Origin: a bacterium
GTDB taxonomy: Bacteria; Bacillota; Bacilli; Lactobacillales; Streptococcaceae
Reading direction: 5' to 3'
NCBI GenBank assembly: GCA_905221545.1
Contig: CAJNDO010000002.1
Coordinates: 1-64,000 of the forward strand
Length of the DNA stretch: 64,000 nt
This document shows positions 27,501 through 36,222 of this stretch, piece after piece. Positions within the stretch are counted from its first letter, which is position 1. Each line of letters begins with the position of its first letter. A program made the translations under genes and the position numbers. The notes under the pieces were generated by a model that saw only the letters and a list, made by a program, of their open reading frames with translations, made no database searches and was not told where the DNA came from.

Positions 27501-27525
27501 CTAGAAATAGCTAAACCTTTTTTCG
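27486..27525. terminator. Terminator after the TDT-family gene
   Basis: CGAAAAAAGGT (27486-27496) pairs with ACCTTTTTTCG (27515-27525), and TAGCT/AGCTA extends the stem. The stop codon lies inside the stem. Confidence 0.82.
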
Positions 27526-27631
27526 TAAGTGTCCGTACACTTACTGTGCTTACTACAAAAGTGAAGTAAGCATTTTTCTAAAATTGTAAATATATTATAC
27601 CATAAAATTCAAGAGAAATGAGAAAACGCGA

Positions 27632-27660
27632 TTGACAAATTGTCAGTAAAGTAGTATGAT
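27632..27660 (+). promoter_or_regulatory. tetR promoter overlapped by a 13-bp palindromic operator
   Basis: TTGACA (27632-27637), a 17-bp spacer and TATGAT (27655-27660). The palindrome TGACAAATTGTCA (27633-27645) covers the -35. The same 13 bp recur before the ABC genes at 28380. Confidence 0.85.
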
Positions 27661-27679
27661 GTACAATAGGGGTGATAAA

Positions 27680-28297
27680 ATGCGAGATGTAAAAGAACCG
27701 GAAATACGACGTGCTGAAATTATGGATGCTGCAATGCTACTCTTTATAGAACAAGGATATACTAATACAACAACTCAGGATATTGTTGACAAAGTAAATA
27801 TATCAAGAGGCTTGCTGTACTATCACTTTAAGAATAAAGAAGATATTTTATATTGTCTGGTAGAACAATATTCAGATAAACTATTGAAGGATATTCATGC
27901 TATTGTTTATGATGAAGATAAAACTGCCATTGAAAAAATTAGAGCTTTTATAGATGCCACAATTATATCTTCGGAAAATATTTCAGCAGAGGGAACTGAG
28001 TTACAAAAGACGGTTGATCTTGAAGAAAATCGTTATATGTTAGATAAGTTATCCCATAAGCTCATCGAAAAACTGACCATATATTTTGAGAGGATAATAA
28101 ATCAAGGTATATTAGAAAAAGTATTTTTTGTAAAATATCCATCAGAAACAGCAGAATTCCTGATGACAGCCTATGTTTTTGTTTCCAATAACATAGGTAT
28201 AAAAACTTCAAAGAAAGAACCTGTCAAAGATTACTTGGATGCATTTAAGATAATGCTAGAACAAAACCTAAATACAGAGGAACTCTTTAGCCATTAA
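27680..28297 (+). CDS. TetR/AcrR-family transcriptional regulator
   Basis: A one-component repressor with 205 residues. The N-terminal HTH is typical (MDAAMLLFIEQGYTNTTTQD, then VNISRGLLYYHFKNKEDILY), followed by a helical ligand-binding domain. The start at ATG 27680 is chosen because AGGGGTGA (27668-27675) precedes it and the earlier ATG at 27656 lies inside the -10. An identical palindrome in its own promoter and before the ABC genes points to autorepression and control of the exporter. The inducer is unknown. The region is more AT-rich than its neighbours, suggesting acquisition. Confidence 0.9.
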   Translation: MRDVKEPEIRRAEIMDAAMLLFIEQGYTNTTTQDIVDKVNISRGLLYYHFKNKEDILYCLVEQYSDKLLKDIHAIVYDEDKTAIEKIRAFIDATIISSENISAEGTELQKTVDLEENRYMLDKLSHKLIEKLTIYFERIINQGILEKVFFVKYPSETAEFLMTAYVFVSNNIGIKTSKKEPVKDYLDAFKIMLEQNLNTEELFSH

Positions 28298-28331
28298 AAA
28301 GAGATGGAATTTCTGTAAAGAGAACTATGTG

Positions 28332-28360
28332 CCGATAGCTAAATAAAGATAAGCTATCGG
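28332..28360 (+). terminator. Hairpin between tetR and the ABC genes
   Basis: CCGATAGCT (28332-28340) pairs perfectly with AGCTATCGG (28352-28360). The T-tract is interrupted (TATTATTTC), so it may be a partial terminator. Confidence 0.5.
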
Positions 28361-28379
28361 TATTATTTCAAAATATAAC

Positions 28380-28392
28380 TGACAAATTGTCA
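28380..28392 (+). promoter_or_regulatory. Second copy of the TetR palindrome, upstream of the ABC genes
   Basis: TGACAAATTGTCA is identical to 27633-27645. It ends 14 bp before the ABC gene start, over the region between transcription start and ribosome binding site. It is likely bound by the upstream TetR protein. Confidence 0.8.
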
Positions 28393-28406
28393 ATAGAGGT
28401 GAAAAT

Positions 28407-29135
28407 ATGTTAGAGATAAAGAATTTTAGTAAATGTTATGGGGATAAAAAGGTTGTGGATAACCTATCTATTTCAGTACAACCTGGAGATATTTATGGTT
28501 TTATTGGGGCAAATGGTGCAGGAAAAACGACAACGATAAAGGCAGTTGTCGGTATCCATGATTTTGGATATGGAAGTATAGATATTAACGGTCATTCTAT
28601 TAAAGAGGAGCCTGTCACTTGTAAAAAAATGATGGCGTATATTCCAGATAATCCAGATTTGTATGAACATATGACAGGACTTCAATATATTAATTTTATT
28701 GCTGACTTGTTTGAAATTCCTACAAAAATACGCAGGGAAAGAATCCAAAAATATGGTGATTTATTTGATATGACTGAGCATCTTTCGGGGATTATTTCTT
28801 CGTATTCACATGGTATGAAGCAACGAACAGCTATTATTTCTGCACTGGTACATTCTCCTAAACTGTTGATTTTAGATGAACCCTTTGTTGGGCTGGATCC
28901 CAAAGCAACTTTCCTACTAAAGAAAATTATGCATGAGTGTGTTTCAGATGGAGGCGCTATTTTCTTTTCAACCCATGTATTGGACGTTGCAGAAAAATTA
29001 TGTAATAAGATTGCCATTATCAAAAATGGAAAGTTAATCGCAAGCGGAAATACAGAAGAAGTCAAAGGTGATAAAACTTTGGAAACTTTTTTCATGGAGG
29101 TACAAGATAATGAGCAAAATTTGGATACTAATTAG
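28407..29135 (+). CDS. ABC transporter ATP-binding protein
   Basis: A 242-residue ATPase subunit. Walker A is GFIGANGAGKTTTIKAV (about residues 32-48), the signature is SSYSHGMKQRTAI in place of the canonical LSGGQ, and Walker B is LLILDEPFVGLDP. The switch histidine is in IFFSTHVLD. YSHGMKQR-type signatures are common in ABC-2 exporters for antibiotics and peptides. The gene overlaps the permease start by 26 bp. A palindromic TetR operator lies just upstream. Confidence 0.92.
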   Translation: MLEIKNFSKCYGDKKVVDNLSISVQPGDIYGFIGANGAGKTTTIKAVVGIHDFGYGSIDINGHSIKEEPVTCKKMMAYIPDNPDLYEHMTGLQYINFIADLFEIPTKIRRERIQKYGDLFDMTEHLSGIISSYSHGMKQRTAIISALVHSPKLLILDEPFVGLDPKATFLLKKIMHECVSDGGAIFFSTHVLDVAEKLCNKIAIIKNGKLIASGNTEEVKGDKTLETFFMEVQDNEQNLDTN

Positions 29136-30669
29136 AGCCCAATTGATAAATTTTTTTCCAATCAACGAAATTAGAGAGCCGAGAAATAAAAAGCAAAGTT
29201 CAATGGCTATTGCGAGTTTTGGCATAATAACTCTTGCGTTATTTTGCTTTGTTTATAATATACTAACCGCTAAAACATTGGTACAAGTCGGACAGTATGA
29301 TTTGATACCAGCATATATGGTCTCTGTCTCAAGTTTTTCAATACTATTTTTAACAGTATTTTATTCGAATGGCATTTTATTTGGAAGTCGAGATATGGAA
29401 ATTATCCTATCTTTACCTGTTAAAAGTTCGGATATTATCACCAGCAAGTTCATGTTTATATACTTATTAAATTTTTTAATAGGATTGATGTTTATGCTCC
29501 CAGGTGGAATTGTATGTATCTTGAATGGAAGTTTAAACGTCTTACAAATTGTACTGTATTTTACTTCTATCATCTTTGCTCCCTTGATACCTATGTGTAT
29601 AGCAGCATGTATGGGAATCATTGTTGTGACTATTTCATCTTATTTTAAGAGGAAAAATGTTATTGCTCTAATCTTTTCATTTGCAATGATAGGCATAATT
29701 GGATATATTGCAGTGTCAGCTATGAAATCAGGTAATGAAGACAGCATTGAGATCATGCTTTCTAAGCAAATTACAGAACTGTACCCAATATCCGGGTTAT
29801 TCGTGCGGCACACAAATTTTCCAATGTATATTGGAATGGGATTATTTATTGCTTTTTCAACAGCAGTTTTTTATATATTTGTAAAAATTGTTGCGATGAA
29901 GTATGGATTGCTTAATACTCTTGCTAAAACAACATCAAGATATTCTGATAACAAAAAATCTTATAATAGAAAATCGATATTTCTTGCCTTGTATAAAAAA
30001 GAAATGGGCCGCTTTTTAAGTTCGTACATGGCGGTCTTGAATGCAGGCCTTGGTGTAATACTTTTATGTGTTTTTAGTATTTTTTTGCTTTTTAATTCTG
30101 TAGAACAAATAGGAGAGTCTTCAGGGATAGAAAATATAAATGAATATCTCTCAAATTTTGCTCCATTATTTATTGCATCTATGCTCTCACTCAGTTGCCC
30201 AGCAGCTTCAGCGATATCTTTAGAAGGAAAAAACATTTGGATTTTGCAAAGCTCTCCTGTTAAGGTAAAAATGATCTTAAATTCTAAGATAGCTGTAAAC
30301 CTTACACTTCATTTGATTGGGTATATGATTTCCATATTTGCATTTACGCTAAAACTTGATATGAACTTTATTCAAGTTATTAACCTAACAATTGTTCCTA
30401 TATGCTATTCGATCTTTATAACAGTGATAGGAATTTCCCTAAATAAAAAGTATCCAAATTATGAATGGGAAAGCGAGATGATGGTTGTAAAGCAGAGCAT
30501 GCCTGTTATTGTGTCTGGACTTGTCGGGATAATTGCACTCATTACACCAATTCTTCTTAATTGGTTTTTAAATCTTTCGATAACACCAGTTTTGCAGATA
30601 ATATCAGTTACTTTACTTGTTATTTCAAGCGAAGTTTATATAAAAGTTAGCAAGTTGAATTTTATTTAG
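29110..30669 (+). CDS. ABC-2 type exporter permease
   Basis: A 519-residue membrane protein with many hydrophobic helices (for example IASFGIITLALFCFVYNILT, FLIGLMFMLPGGIVCIL, IFAPLIPMCIAACMGIIVVT, VSGLVGIIALITPILLNWFL). It is rich in Ile, Phe and Ser, as usual for ABC-2 permeases. I choose ATG 29110 because ATGGAGG (29095-29101) is properly spaced, whereas the earlier ATG 29068 lacks a ribosome binding site. It pairs with the ATPase just upstream. The substrate is unknown; antimicrobial peptide or drug export is plausible. Confidence 0.85.
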   Translation: MSKIWILIRAQLINFFPINEIREPRNKKQSSMAIASFGIITLALFCFVYNILTAKTLVQVGQYDLIPAYMVSVSSFSILFLTVFYSNGILFGSRDMEIILSLPVKSSDIITSKFMFIYLLNFLIGLMFMLPGGIVCILNGSLNVLQIVLYFTSIIFAPLIPMCIAACMGIIVVTISSYFKRKNVIALIFSFAMIGIIGYIAVSAMKSGNEDSIEIMLSKQITELYPISGLFVRHTNFPMYIGMGLFIAFSTAVFYIFVKIVAMKYGLLNTLAKTTSRYSDNKKSYNRKSIFLALYKKEMGRFLSSYMAVLNAGLGVILLCVFSIFLLFNSVEQIGESSGIENINEYLSNFAPLFIASMLSLSCPAASAISLEGKNIWILQSSPVKVKMILNSKIAVNLTLHLIGYMISIFAFTLKLDMNFIQVINLTIVPICYSIFITVIGISLNKKYPNYEWESEMMVVKQSMPVIVSGLVGIIALITPILLNWFLNLSITPVLQIISVTLLVISSEVYIKVSKLNFI

Positions 30670-30688
30670 TTCAAGGAGGGAAAATGGT

Positions 30689-30910
30689 ATGAAAGATGGA
30701 CTGTTAAAAGATGTCTTGGTGTTGATATTAATGATTGTTGTAATATTTATTATTTGCATATTTCTCCCAGAGAAAATTCCTGTTCATTTCAATTCAAAAG
30801 GAGTTGCAGATATGCTTGCTAATAAATATTATCTTCTGTTTGCTACGGTTATTCCGTATTCTGCTTATTGGAAATTTATACGAGGAAGGAAAAATAAAAA
30901 GGTTAAGTGA
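30689..30910 (+). CDS. Short DUF1648-type membrane protein
   Basis: A 73-residue protein with two hydrophobic helices (VLVLILMIVVIFIICIFL and YYLLFATVIPYSAYW). Between them is the DUF1648 motif LPEKIPVHFNSKGVADML, found at the N terminus of SdpI-type immunity proteins, which are much longer. AAGGAGG (30673-30679) precedes the start. An out-of-frame ATG at 30684 hits a stop after two codons. It ends inside the start of the GntR gene. It may be a truncated immunity protein or an accessory subunit. Confidence 0.65.
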   Translation: MKDGLLKDVLVLILMIVVIFIICIFLPEKIPVHFNSKGVADMLANKYYLLFATVIPYSAYWKFIRGRKNKKVK

Positions 30911-31248
30911 ATATGTATCCATATTTACAAATAGCATCTGTGATAAGAGCAACTATTTTAAGAGGTAAGTATGTACCGGGGCAACAGCTACCTCCCATAA
31001 GGACTTTAGCAGAGAGGGAAGAATGCAATCCTGCAACCGTCCAAAAAGTATTAAAAGTTCTTGAGAAACAGGGGTTGATTGTTAGTCGTGGAAGTAAAGG
31101 ATATTTTGTTACTGAAAGTGAGAAGAAAATAATTGAGTTAAGAAATCAGCATTTGAACAGGCTTATAAAAATATTGTTTGAAAAACTATATGCCTTAGGA
31201 TTTTCGAATTCTGAGATTATTAAACTATTTGATAGAATAGAAACTTAA
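30907..31248 (+). CDS. GntR/YtrA-family transcriptional regulator
   Basis: A 113-residue regulator with the winged HTH of the YtrA subgroup (IRATILRGKYVPGQQLPPIR, ECNPATVQKVLKVLEKQG, VSRGSKGYFVT) and a short helical tail. YtrA-type repressors usually control adjacent ABC exporters that respond to cell-wall antibiotics. GTG 30907 overlaps the previous stop. ATG 30913 is an equally possible start (111 residues), with AAAAGG 10 bp before it. Having both a TetR and a GntR protein in one ABC operon is uncommon. Confidence 0.85.
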   Translation: MNMYPYLQIASVIRATILRGKYVPGQQLPPIRTLAEREECNPATVQKVLKVLEKQGLIVSRGSKGYFVTESEKKIIELRNQHLNRLIKILFEKLYALGFSNSEIIKLFDRIET

Positions 31249-31527
31249 ACAGTGAATAAAAATCAATTATGTGTGAAGAAGATAAAGATACTGACTATTT
31301 AGATTATTGATAAAATGGATGAAATGAATATGGAAGAATCGAAACATCTAATGTTAGAAATACCCAAGAAACATAATATTCCTCTTTTCAATAATCTATA
31401 TAGTAGATTATTGTTTCATATGCAAGCTGAAACGCGCAAGTGTAGCTAAAGAAGTATTCTTATTCTTACGTTTTAGAGGACGCAGGTGGACAGAAAAAGG
31501 CTCCACAATATCCATAAGGGATTTACC
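31249..31527. other. Intergenic stretch with one strong hairpin and no gene
   Basis: CAATAATCTA (31389-31398) pairs perfectly with TAGATTATTG (31404-31413). It could end the ABC-module transcript, although the T-tract is short. No open frame of convincing quality was found. The right part runs into the ISL3 remnant, so this may be the acquired module's ragged edge. Confidence 0.5.
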
Positions 31528-31869
31528 CACTACAAATATTATAGTGCCTATAATCTCTATTAACTCTTGCTTTTTCACTTTCAGAATAAGGAACCTGACA
31601 AATTCATCGGACTCATTGAGGACAATCTAAAGCAGGTTCATCCTCTTTTTCAGACTGTCTTTAAAACCTTCCTCAAGGGCAAAGAGAAAATCGTCAACGC
31701 CCTTCAACTACGCTATTCCAACGCAAAATTAGAGGCGACTAATAATCTCATTAAACTCATCAAACGAAATGCCTTTGGTTTTCGGAATTTTGAAAACTTC
31801 AAAAAACGGATTTTCATCGCTCTGAACATCAAAAAAGAAAGGACGAAATTTGTCCTTTCTCGATCTTAG
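31528..31869 (+). pseudogene. ISL3-family transposase remnant (C-terminal part)
   Basis: The last 100 residues of an IS1167-like ISL3 transposase remain (LLFHFQNKEPDKFIGLIEDN, then KLEATNNLIKLIKRNAFGFR and NFENFKKRIFIALN). Upstream, the same frame continues as HYKYYSAYNLY and is then cut by TAA just before LLLFHF. The DDE catalytic residues are absent, so it cannot be active. Confidence 0.85.
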
Positions 31870-31900
31870 TTGACTTCAACCCACTACAGTTGACAATGAG
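31869..31900 (+). repeat. Terminal inverted repeat of the ISL3 remnant
   Basis: TTGACTTCAACCCACTACAG followed by TTGACAATGAG is the usual end of IS1167-type elements (the other strand starts CTCATTGTCAACTGTAGTGG). The opposite end was not found. Confidence 0.7.
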
Positions 31901-31908
31901 GTATTTTT

Positions 31909-33183
31909 TTATGGTTTGATAACTTCAGCGCCATCCATATATGGACGAAGTGCTTCTGGAATGGTTACAGAACCATCTACGTTTTGGTAGTTTTCAAGAA
32001 TAGCAGCCACTGTACGTCCAACTGCAAGTCCAGAACCGTTCAAGGTGTGAAGAAGTTTCACCTTGCCATCTGCTTCATCACGATAACGGATTTGGGCACG
32101 ACGGGCTTGGAAATCTTCTGTGTTTGAACAGCTTGAGATTTCACGATAAGTATTTTGCGCTGGAATCCAAACTTCCAAGTCGTAAGTTTTAGCAGCTGAG
32201 AATCCCATATCTCCAGTAGAGAGGGCAACGACACGGTATGGAAGGTTGAGTTTTTGAAGGATGTTTTCAGCGTTGGCAGTCATTTTTTCCAATTCTTCGT
32301 AAGATTCCTCTGGTTTGGCAAATTTAACCATTTCAACCTTGTGGAATTGGTGCAGACGAATCAAGCCACGTGTATCACGACCAGCAGAACCAGCCTCAGA
32401 ACGGAATGAAGGACTCATAGCAGTGAAGTAGATTGGGAGGTCTTTACCATCAAGGATTTCATCACGGTAGTAGTTTGTTAGAGGAACTTCAGCTGTAGGG
32501 ATAAGGACATAATTGCTGTCGCTGAGTTCAAAAGTATCTTCCTTGAATTTTGGATATTGACCCGTACCAAACATAGAGTCATGGTTAACCATGTAAGGCG
32601 TGATGACTTCAGTATAGCCTTCTTTACCATGCTCATCCAACATAAAGTTGTAGATAGCACGTTCCAAACGAGCACCGAGACCTTTATAGAAGAGGAAGCG
32701 AGCACCCGTTACCTTACCACCGCGTTCCCAGTCAAGGATCCCCAAGTCTTCACCGAGATCCCAGTGAGCTTTCGGTTCGAAGTCAAACTCGCGTGGAGTA
32801 CCCCAACGGCGAACTTCCACATTGTCATCTTCATCAGCCCCAACAGGAACACTGTCAGCTGGAATATTTGGAAGAGTAGTGGTAAATTCTGTCAATTTAG
32901 CATCGATTTCTGCCAATTCAGCATCCAAGGCTTTGACTTCAGCAGATAGGGTTTGCATGGCAGCAATCTTGTCATCTGCATTTTCCTTGTTGCGCTTAGC
33001 TTGGGCAATCTCAGCAGAAACTGTGTTACGTTCTGCCTTGAGAGTTTCAACCTTGACCAAGATGTCACGACGTTTCGCATCGATTTCTTTCATCTCATTC
33101 AAGATAGCAGCATCTACACCACGTGTAGCCAATTTTTCTGCGACAGCATCAAAGTCTGTACGAATACGTTTGATATCTAACAT
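31909..33183 (-). CDS. serS: Seryl-tRNA synthetase
   Basis: It charges tRNA-Ser with serine. The 424 residues begin [20 protein letters not shown]. The N-terminal coiled-coil arm (about residues 30-105) holds the long tRNA-Ser variable arm. Class II motifs are visible: [20 protein letters not shown] (motif 2) and [16 protein letters not shown] (motif 3). An in-frame extension to 33267 would run through the T-box terminator, so I start at ATG 33183, preceded by AAAGGAG. Control is by the upstream T-box. Confidence 0.96.
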   Translation of the reverse strand: MLDIKRIRTDFDAVAEKLATRGVDAAILNEMKEIDAKRRDILVKVETLKAERNTVSAEIAQAKRNKENADDKIAAMQTLSAEVKALDAELAEIDAKLTEFTTTLPNIPADSVPVGADEDDNVEVRRWGTPREFDFEPKAHWDLGEDLGILDWERGGKVTGARFLFYKGLGARLERAIYNFMLDEHGKEGYTEVITPYMVNHDSMFGTGQYPKFKEDTFELSDSNYVLIPTAEVPLTNYYRDEILDGKDLPIYFTAMSPSFRSEAGSAGRDTRGLIRLHQFHKVEMVKFAKPEESYEELEKMTANAENILQKLNLPYRVVALSTGDMGFSAAKTYDLEVWIPAQNTYREISSCSNTEDFQARRAQIRYRDEADGKVKLLHTLNGSGLAVGRTVAAILENYQNVDGSVTIPEALRPYMDGAEVIKP

Positions 33184-33192
33184 AAGAACTCC

Positions 33193-33376
33193 TTTATGAA
33201 AAAAGCACACCTGACAAAGCGTTGGAGTGGCAGGGCCACGGTTCCATCCAACTTCACAGGTGTGCACTTGATTGTGTATGTAATTGTTACTAACGGTAGA
33301 ATTTCACCTATCCCTCCTATCTGCTCGCAGCACCCGCAGACTTTCTGAAAGAAGAAGATAAGCTACTTATCCGTTG
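33193..33376 (-). promoter_or_regulatory. T-box leader of serS
   Basis: On the minus strand AACGG (complement of 33371-33375) closes stem I with CCGTT near 33293, and an AGTA motif follows the first strand. The T-box sequence reads GATGGAACCGTGG, a variant of GGGTGGNACCGCG. The terminator pairs GCACACCTG with CAGGTGTGC and ends in TTTTTT just before the ribosome binding site. UCU, complement of 33298-33300, is the candidate serine specifier, with low certainty. Uncharged tRNA-Ser would stabilise the antiterminator. Confidence 0.88.
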
Positions 33377-33381
33377 CTATG

Positions 33382-33410
33382 ATTATACTAAAGTTTCTAC
33401 TTTTTTGCAA
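33382..33410 (-). promoter_or_regulatory. Promoter of the serS T-box leader
   Basis: On the minus strand TTGCAA (complement of 33405-33410), a 17-bp spacer and TATAAT (complement of 33382-33387). The -35 lies inside the end of the upstream DUF956 gene. Confidence 0.75.
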
Positions 33411-33768
33411 ATAGATTTTTAAATTTTTGGCTAATTGTCTGAATCAGGGTCGGAAGTTTGACGACCTTGTCATTGCCCAGTTTTTCGCGTGCAATTTTGA
33501 GAATGGCACCTGAGTCTTTTGAAGCAAAGAGGAATTTTCCTCTGTCTGTAAAGACTTCGAAGTGGCGACTGACTTTGCGACCAGAGACATTGGCTCCAAT
33601 TTGGTTGATATGGCTCCAAGGGATCTGGATAAATTGTTCAACATTGACATCTGGGTAAAATTCCAGAGCCTGATCCCCGACCAGGAATTTTCCCACTTTC
33701 CCAGCTATAGAGAGGTAGGAGGTGCCTGTTGTATTGAGGAGCACTGTTTTGTTAAGAGATTGAGCCAT
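33397..33768 (-). CDS. DUF956-family protein (ManO-like)
   Basis: A 123-residue soluble protein of the DUF956 family, often encoded next to mannose-type PTS genes and sometimes called ManO. Here it lies 2 bp after the aspartokinase gene and just upstream of serS. The conserved features are NTTGTSYLSIAGKVGKFLVG, the acidic AL(E)FYPDVNVEQFIQIPW and SRHFEVFTDRGKFLFASKDS. No PTS gene is in the window. The function is unknown. Confidence 0.82.
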   Translation of the reverse strand: MAQSLNKTVLLNTTGTSYLSIAGKVGKFLVGDQALEFYPDVNVEQFIQIPWSHINQIGANVSGRKVSRHFEVFTDRGKFLFASKDSGAILKIAREKLGNDKVVKLPTLIQTISQKFKNLFAKK

Positions 33769-33770
33769 GC

Positions 33771-35135
33771 TTAGTCTTCCTTACTTTCACCGAAAAAGGC
33801 ATTGTAGAGGGCTTTGATAGCTGATTTTTCTTGGTCTTTATGGACAACAAACATGATAGAAACTTCACTAGAACCTTGAGACATCATCTGGATATTGATC
33901 TTGTTTTCAGATAGAGCGCGTGTAGCAGTAGCAGTTACTCCAATGTGACTCTTCATCTTTTCTCCAACAATCATAATGATTGAAAGGTCGTGTTCGATTT
34001 CTGCATGGTCTACTTCAGCCTTTTGAACCAACTGACGCAGGATTTCTTCTTCCTTGATAGGAGTTAGTTCGCGAGAACGAAGAATAATTGAAAGATCGTC
34101 GATACCTGTTGGCATATGTTCCCAACCGATGTTGAGATCTTCCAGAATTTGCAGAACCTTGCGTCCAAATCCAACTTCGCGGTTCATGAGGTATTTAGAC
34201 ATGTTGATGCTGACAAAGCCAGAGTCACCAGCAATTCCCACAACTGGGAATTTATCACTACTATGTTTTAAAACGATACGAGTACCTGGGTGGTCAGGGT
34301 TGTTGGTATTCTTGATAACAAGAGGAATTTTTCCACGGTAGGCAGGTAGAAGGGCTTCGTCATGAAGAACTGAGAACCCTGCATAGGCCAATTCACGCAT
34401 TTCACGGTAGGTCAACTCAGGGATAGAGTGTGGTTGGTGGATAATACCAGGGTGGGCTGCAAAGATACCATCAACGTCTGTAAAGTTTTCATAAAGGTCA
34501 GCTTTGACACCTGCAGCAATGATAGAACCTGTAATGTCTGAGCCTCCACGAGAGAAGGTACAGATTTGATTTTCCTTGGTAACACCAAAGAAACCAGGAA
34601 TGACAAGAACTTCATTGGCATTTGTCAATTCCTCAATCTTGTCATAACTTGATGGAATGATGCGAGCGTGACCAGGTTCACTTGTGACCACAATACCAGC
34701 TTCTCTAGGGTGAACATAGCGTGCATCGATACCATTTTGGTTAAAGTAGGCAGCGATCAATTTAGCATTGTTATTTTCACCGGCTGCTAGGAAGGTATCA
34801 TAGAGAAATTCATTTTCTTCGATAGGAAGAGTGGCTAAAGCACGAATACTTTTAGAGATTTTTTCTAAAACAGCTGGTTTCAGTCCCAATTCGCTAACCA
34901 TAGCAGCATAGCGGTCGATAATCCAGCTTTGGCTCTTGCTAATATCGTTACCAGCAACATAGTCGCGGTAGTATTTAATCAAGGCATCCGTCACCTTAGT
35001 ATCTTCAGCATTGCGTTTACCAGGCGCAGAAACAACTACAAAACGGCGCTCTGGATCGCTTTTAACGATGTTTAAAACTTTTTCTAATTGACCAGCAGAG
35101 GCAAGTGAGCTACCTCCAAATTTAACAACTTTCAT
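33771..35135 (-). CDS. lysC: Aspartate kinase
   Basis: It phosphorylates L-aspartate, the first step toward lysine, threonine and methionine. The N-terminal KFGGSS motif (MKVVKFGGSSLASAGQ), the catalytic FSRGGSDITGSIIA segment and two C-terminal ACT domains are present (VGIAGDSGFVSINMSKYL; IMIVGEKMKSHIGVTATATR). The 454 residues match the monofunctional Gram-positive enzyme. ACT domains imply feedback control by end-product amino acids. Annotation elsewhere may use thrA or another symbol. Confidence 0.93.
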   Translation of the reverse strand: MKVVKFGGSSLASAGQLEKVLNIVKSDPERRFVVVSAPGKRNAEDTKVTDALIKYYRDYVAGNDISKSQSWIIDRYAAMVSELGLKPAVLEKISKSIRALATLPIEENEFLYDTFLAAGENNNAKLIAAYFNQNGIDARYVHPREAGIVVTSEPGHARIIPSSYDKIEELTNANEVLVIPGFFGVTKENQICTFSRGGSDITGSIIAAGVKADLYENFTDVDGIFAAHPGIIHQPHSIPELTYREMRELAYAGFSVLHDEALLPAYRGKIPLVIKNTNNPDHPGTRIVLKHSSDKFPVVGIAGDSGFVSINMSKYLMNREVGFGRKVLQILEDLNIGWEHMPTGIDDLSIILRSRELTPIKEEEILRQLVQKAEVDHAEIEHDLSIIMIVGEKMKSHIGVTATATRALSENKINIQMMSQGSSEVSIMFVVHKDQEKSAIKALYNAFFGESKED

Positions 35136-35164
35136 AAGAACTCCTAAAGTAAGTATTTTATACG

Positions 35165-35193
35165 ATTATAGCAGAAAGAAAGCCTTTTTTCAA
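35165..35193 (-). promoter_or_regulatory. Aspartate kinase promoter
   Basis: On the minus strand TTGAAA (complement of 35188-35193), a 17-bp spacer and TATAAT (complement of 35165-35170), with TGC before the -10. Confidence 0.78.
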
Positions 35194-35267
35194 TGAAGAA
35201 AATGAGATGCTTTCTAGGACAAAGTGAGCCTTTCTTATCGGCCGAGACACTTTCAGCTGATTTTTCC

Positions 35268-35296
35268 TTGCTTTCGAGTTTTAAAAAATATATACT
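35268..35296 (+). promoter_or_regulatory. fabM promoter
   Basis: TTGCTT (35268-35273), a 17-bp spacer and TATACT (35291-35296). AAAAAGGAG lies before the ATG at 35345. Confidence 0.65.
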
Positions 35297-35344
35297 TTGA
35301 TAATAAAATAATTTTAAATACTTATAAAATAAAAAGGAGTCCTG

Positions 35345-36130
35345 ATGGAACACATTATTTATCAGCTTGAAGAGGATTTGGCAATCCTTACCTTAAACCG
35401 TCCTGAGGTCGCTAATGGTTTCCATATCCCCATGTGTGAGGAGATTTTAGAAGCCTTGACTCTGGCAGAAGAGGATCCGGCTGTGCATTTTATCTTGATC
35501 AACGCCAATGGGAAAGTCTTCTCCGTTGGGGGAGATTTGGTAGAGATGAAGCGGGCAGTGGATGAGGATGATATTCCATCATTAACGAAAATAGCAGAAT
35601 TGGTCAATACTATTTCTTATAAAATCAAGCAAATTGCTAAACCTGTCTTGATAGAAGTTGACGGTGCCGTTGCAGGTGCCGCAGCCAATATGGCTGTTGC
35701 TGCAGATTTTTGTCTGGCAACGGATAAGGCTAAGTTTATTCAAGCCTTTGTTGGTGTTGGTTTGGCTCCGGATGCAGGTGGGATTCATCTCTTGAGTCGT
35801 AGTATTGGTGTGACGCGTGCTGCTCAACTTGCTATGACAGGTGAGGCTTTGACTGCAGGAAAAGCTTTAGAGTGGGGGCTGGTTTACCGCGTCTGTGAAG
35901 CTGATAAACTTGAAAAGACGAGAGAACAGCTTCTTAAAAAATTGAGACGCGGGGCAGCTAATTCCTATGCAGCCATCAAGAAGTTGGTTTGGGAGAGCCA
36001 ATTTAAAGATTGGCAAGATTATGCTGCTTTAGAACTGCATCTACAGGAATCCTTAGCCCAAACAGAGGATTTCAAAGAGGGAGTTCGGGCTCATTCGGAG
36101 AGAAGAAGACCGAAATTTACTGGAAAATAA
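35345..36130 (+). CDS. fabM: Trans-2, cis-3-decenoyl-ACP isomerase
   Basis: In streptococci FabM isomerises trans-2-decenoyl-ACP to the cis-3 form and so makes unsaturated fatty acids, in place of FabA. The 261-residue crotonase fold shows the oxyanion-hole segments [19 protein letters not shown] and [20 protein letters not shown], and then [12 protein letters not shown]. Position at the head of the fatty-acid cluster separates it from general enoyl-CoA hydratases. It has its own promoter, and fabT follows after about 90 bp. Confidence 0.92.
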   Translation: MEHIIYQLEEDLAILTLNRPEVANGFHIPMCEEILEALTLAEEDPAVHFILINANGKVFSVGGDLVEMKRAVDEDDIPSLTKIAELVNTISYKIKQIAKPVLIEVDGAVAGAAANMAVAADFCLATDKAKFIQAFVGVGLAPDAGGIHLLSRSIGVTRAAQLAMTGEALTAGKALEWGLVYRVCEADKLEKTREQLLKKLRRGAANSYAAIKKLVWESQFKDWQDYAALELHLQESLAQTEDFKEGVRAHSERRRPKFTGK

Positions 36131-36138
36131 AAAAATAC

Positions 36139-36195
36139 TTGCACCATTCTTTGAAGTTTGATATAATTCTTTTGTCAAATGTTTTGATTGTGAAA
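36139..36195 (+). promoter_or_regulatory. fabT promoter and FabT-like operator
   Basis: TTGCAC (36139-36144), a 17-bp spacer and TATAAT (36162-36167) preceded by TGA. TTTGATTGTGAAA at 36183-36195 matches the TTTGA-N3-TCAAA pattern with one mismatch and lies near +10, suitable for autorepression. Confidence 0.75.
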
Positions 36196-36222
36196 GTTTT
36201 TTTGAAAAGGAGGGAAAAGAGA

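Noticed and set aside
33184..33267. N-terminal extension of serS by 28 codons
   Set aside because: It would translate the T-box terminator. The internal ATG has AAAGGAG and gives the normal family start MLDIKRIR.
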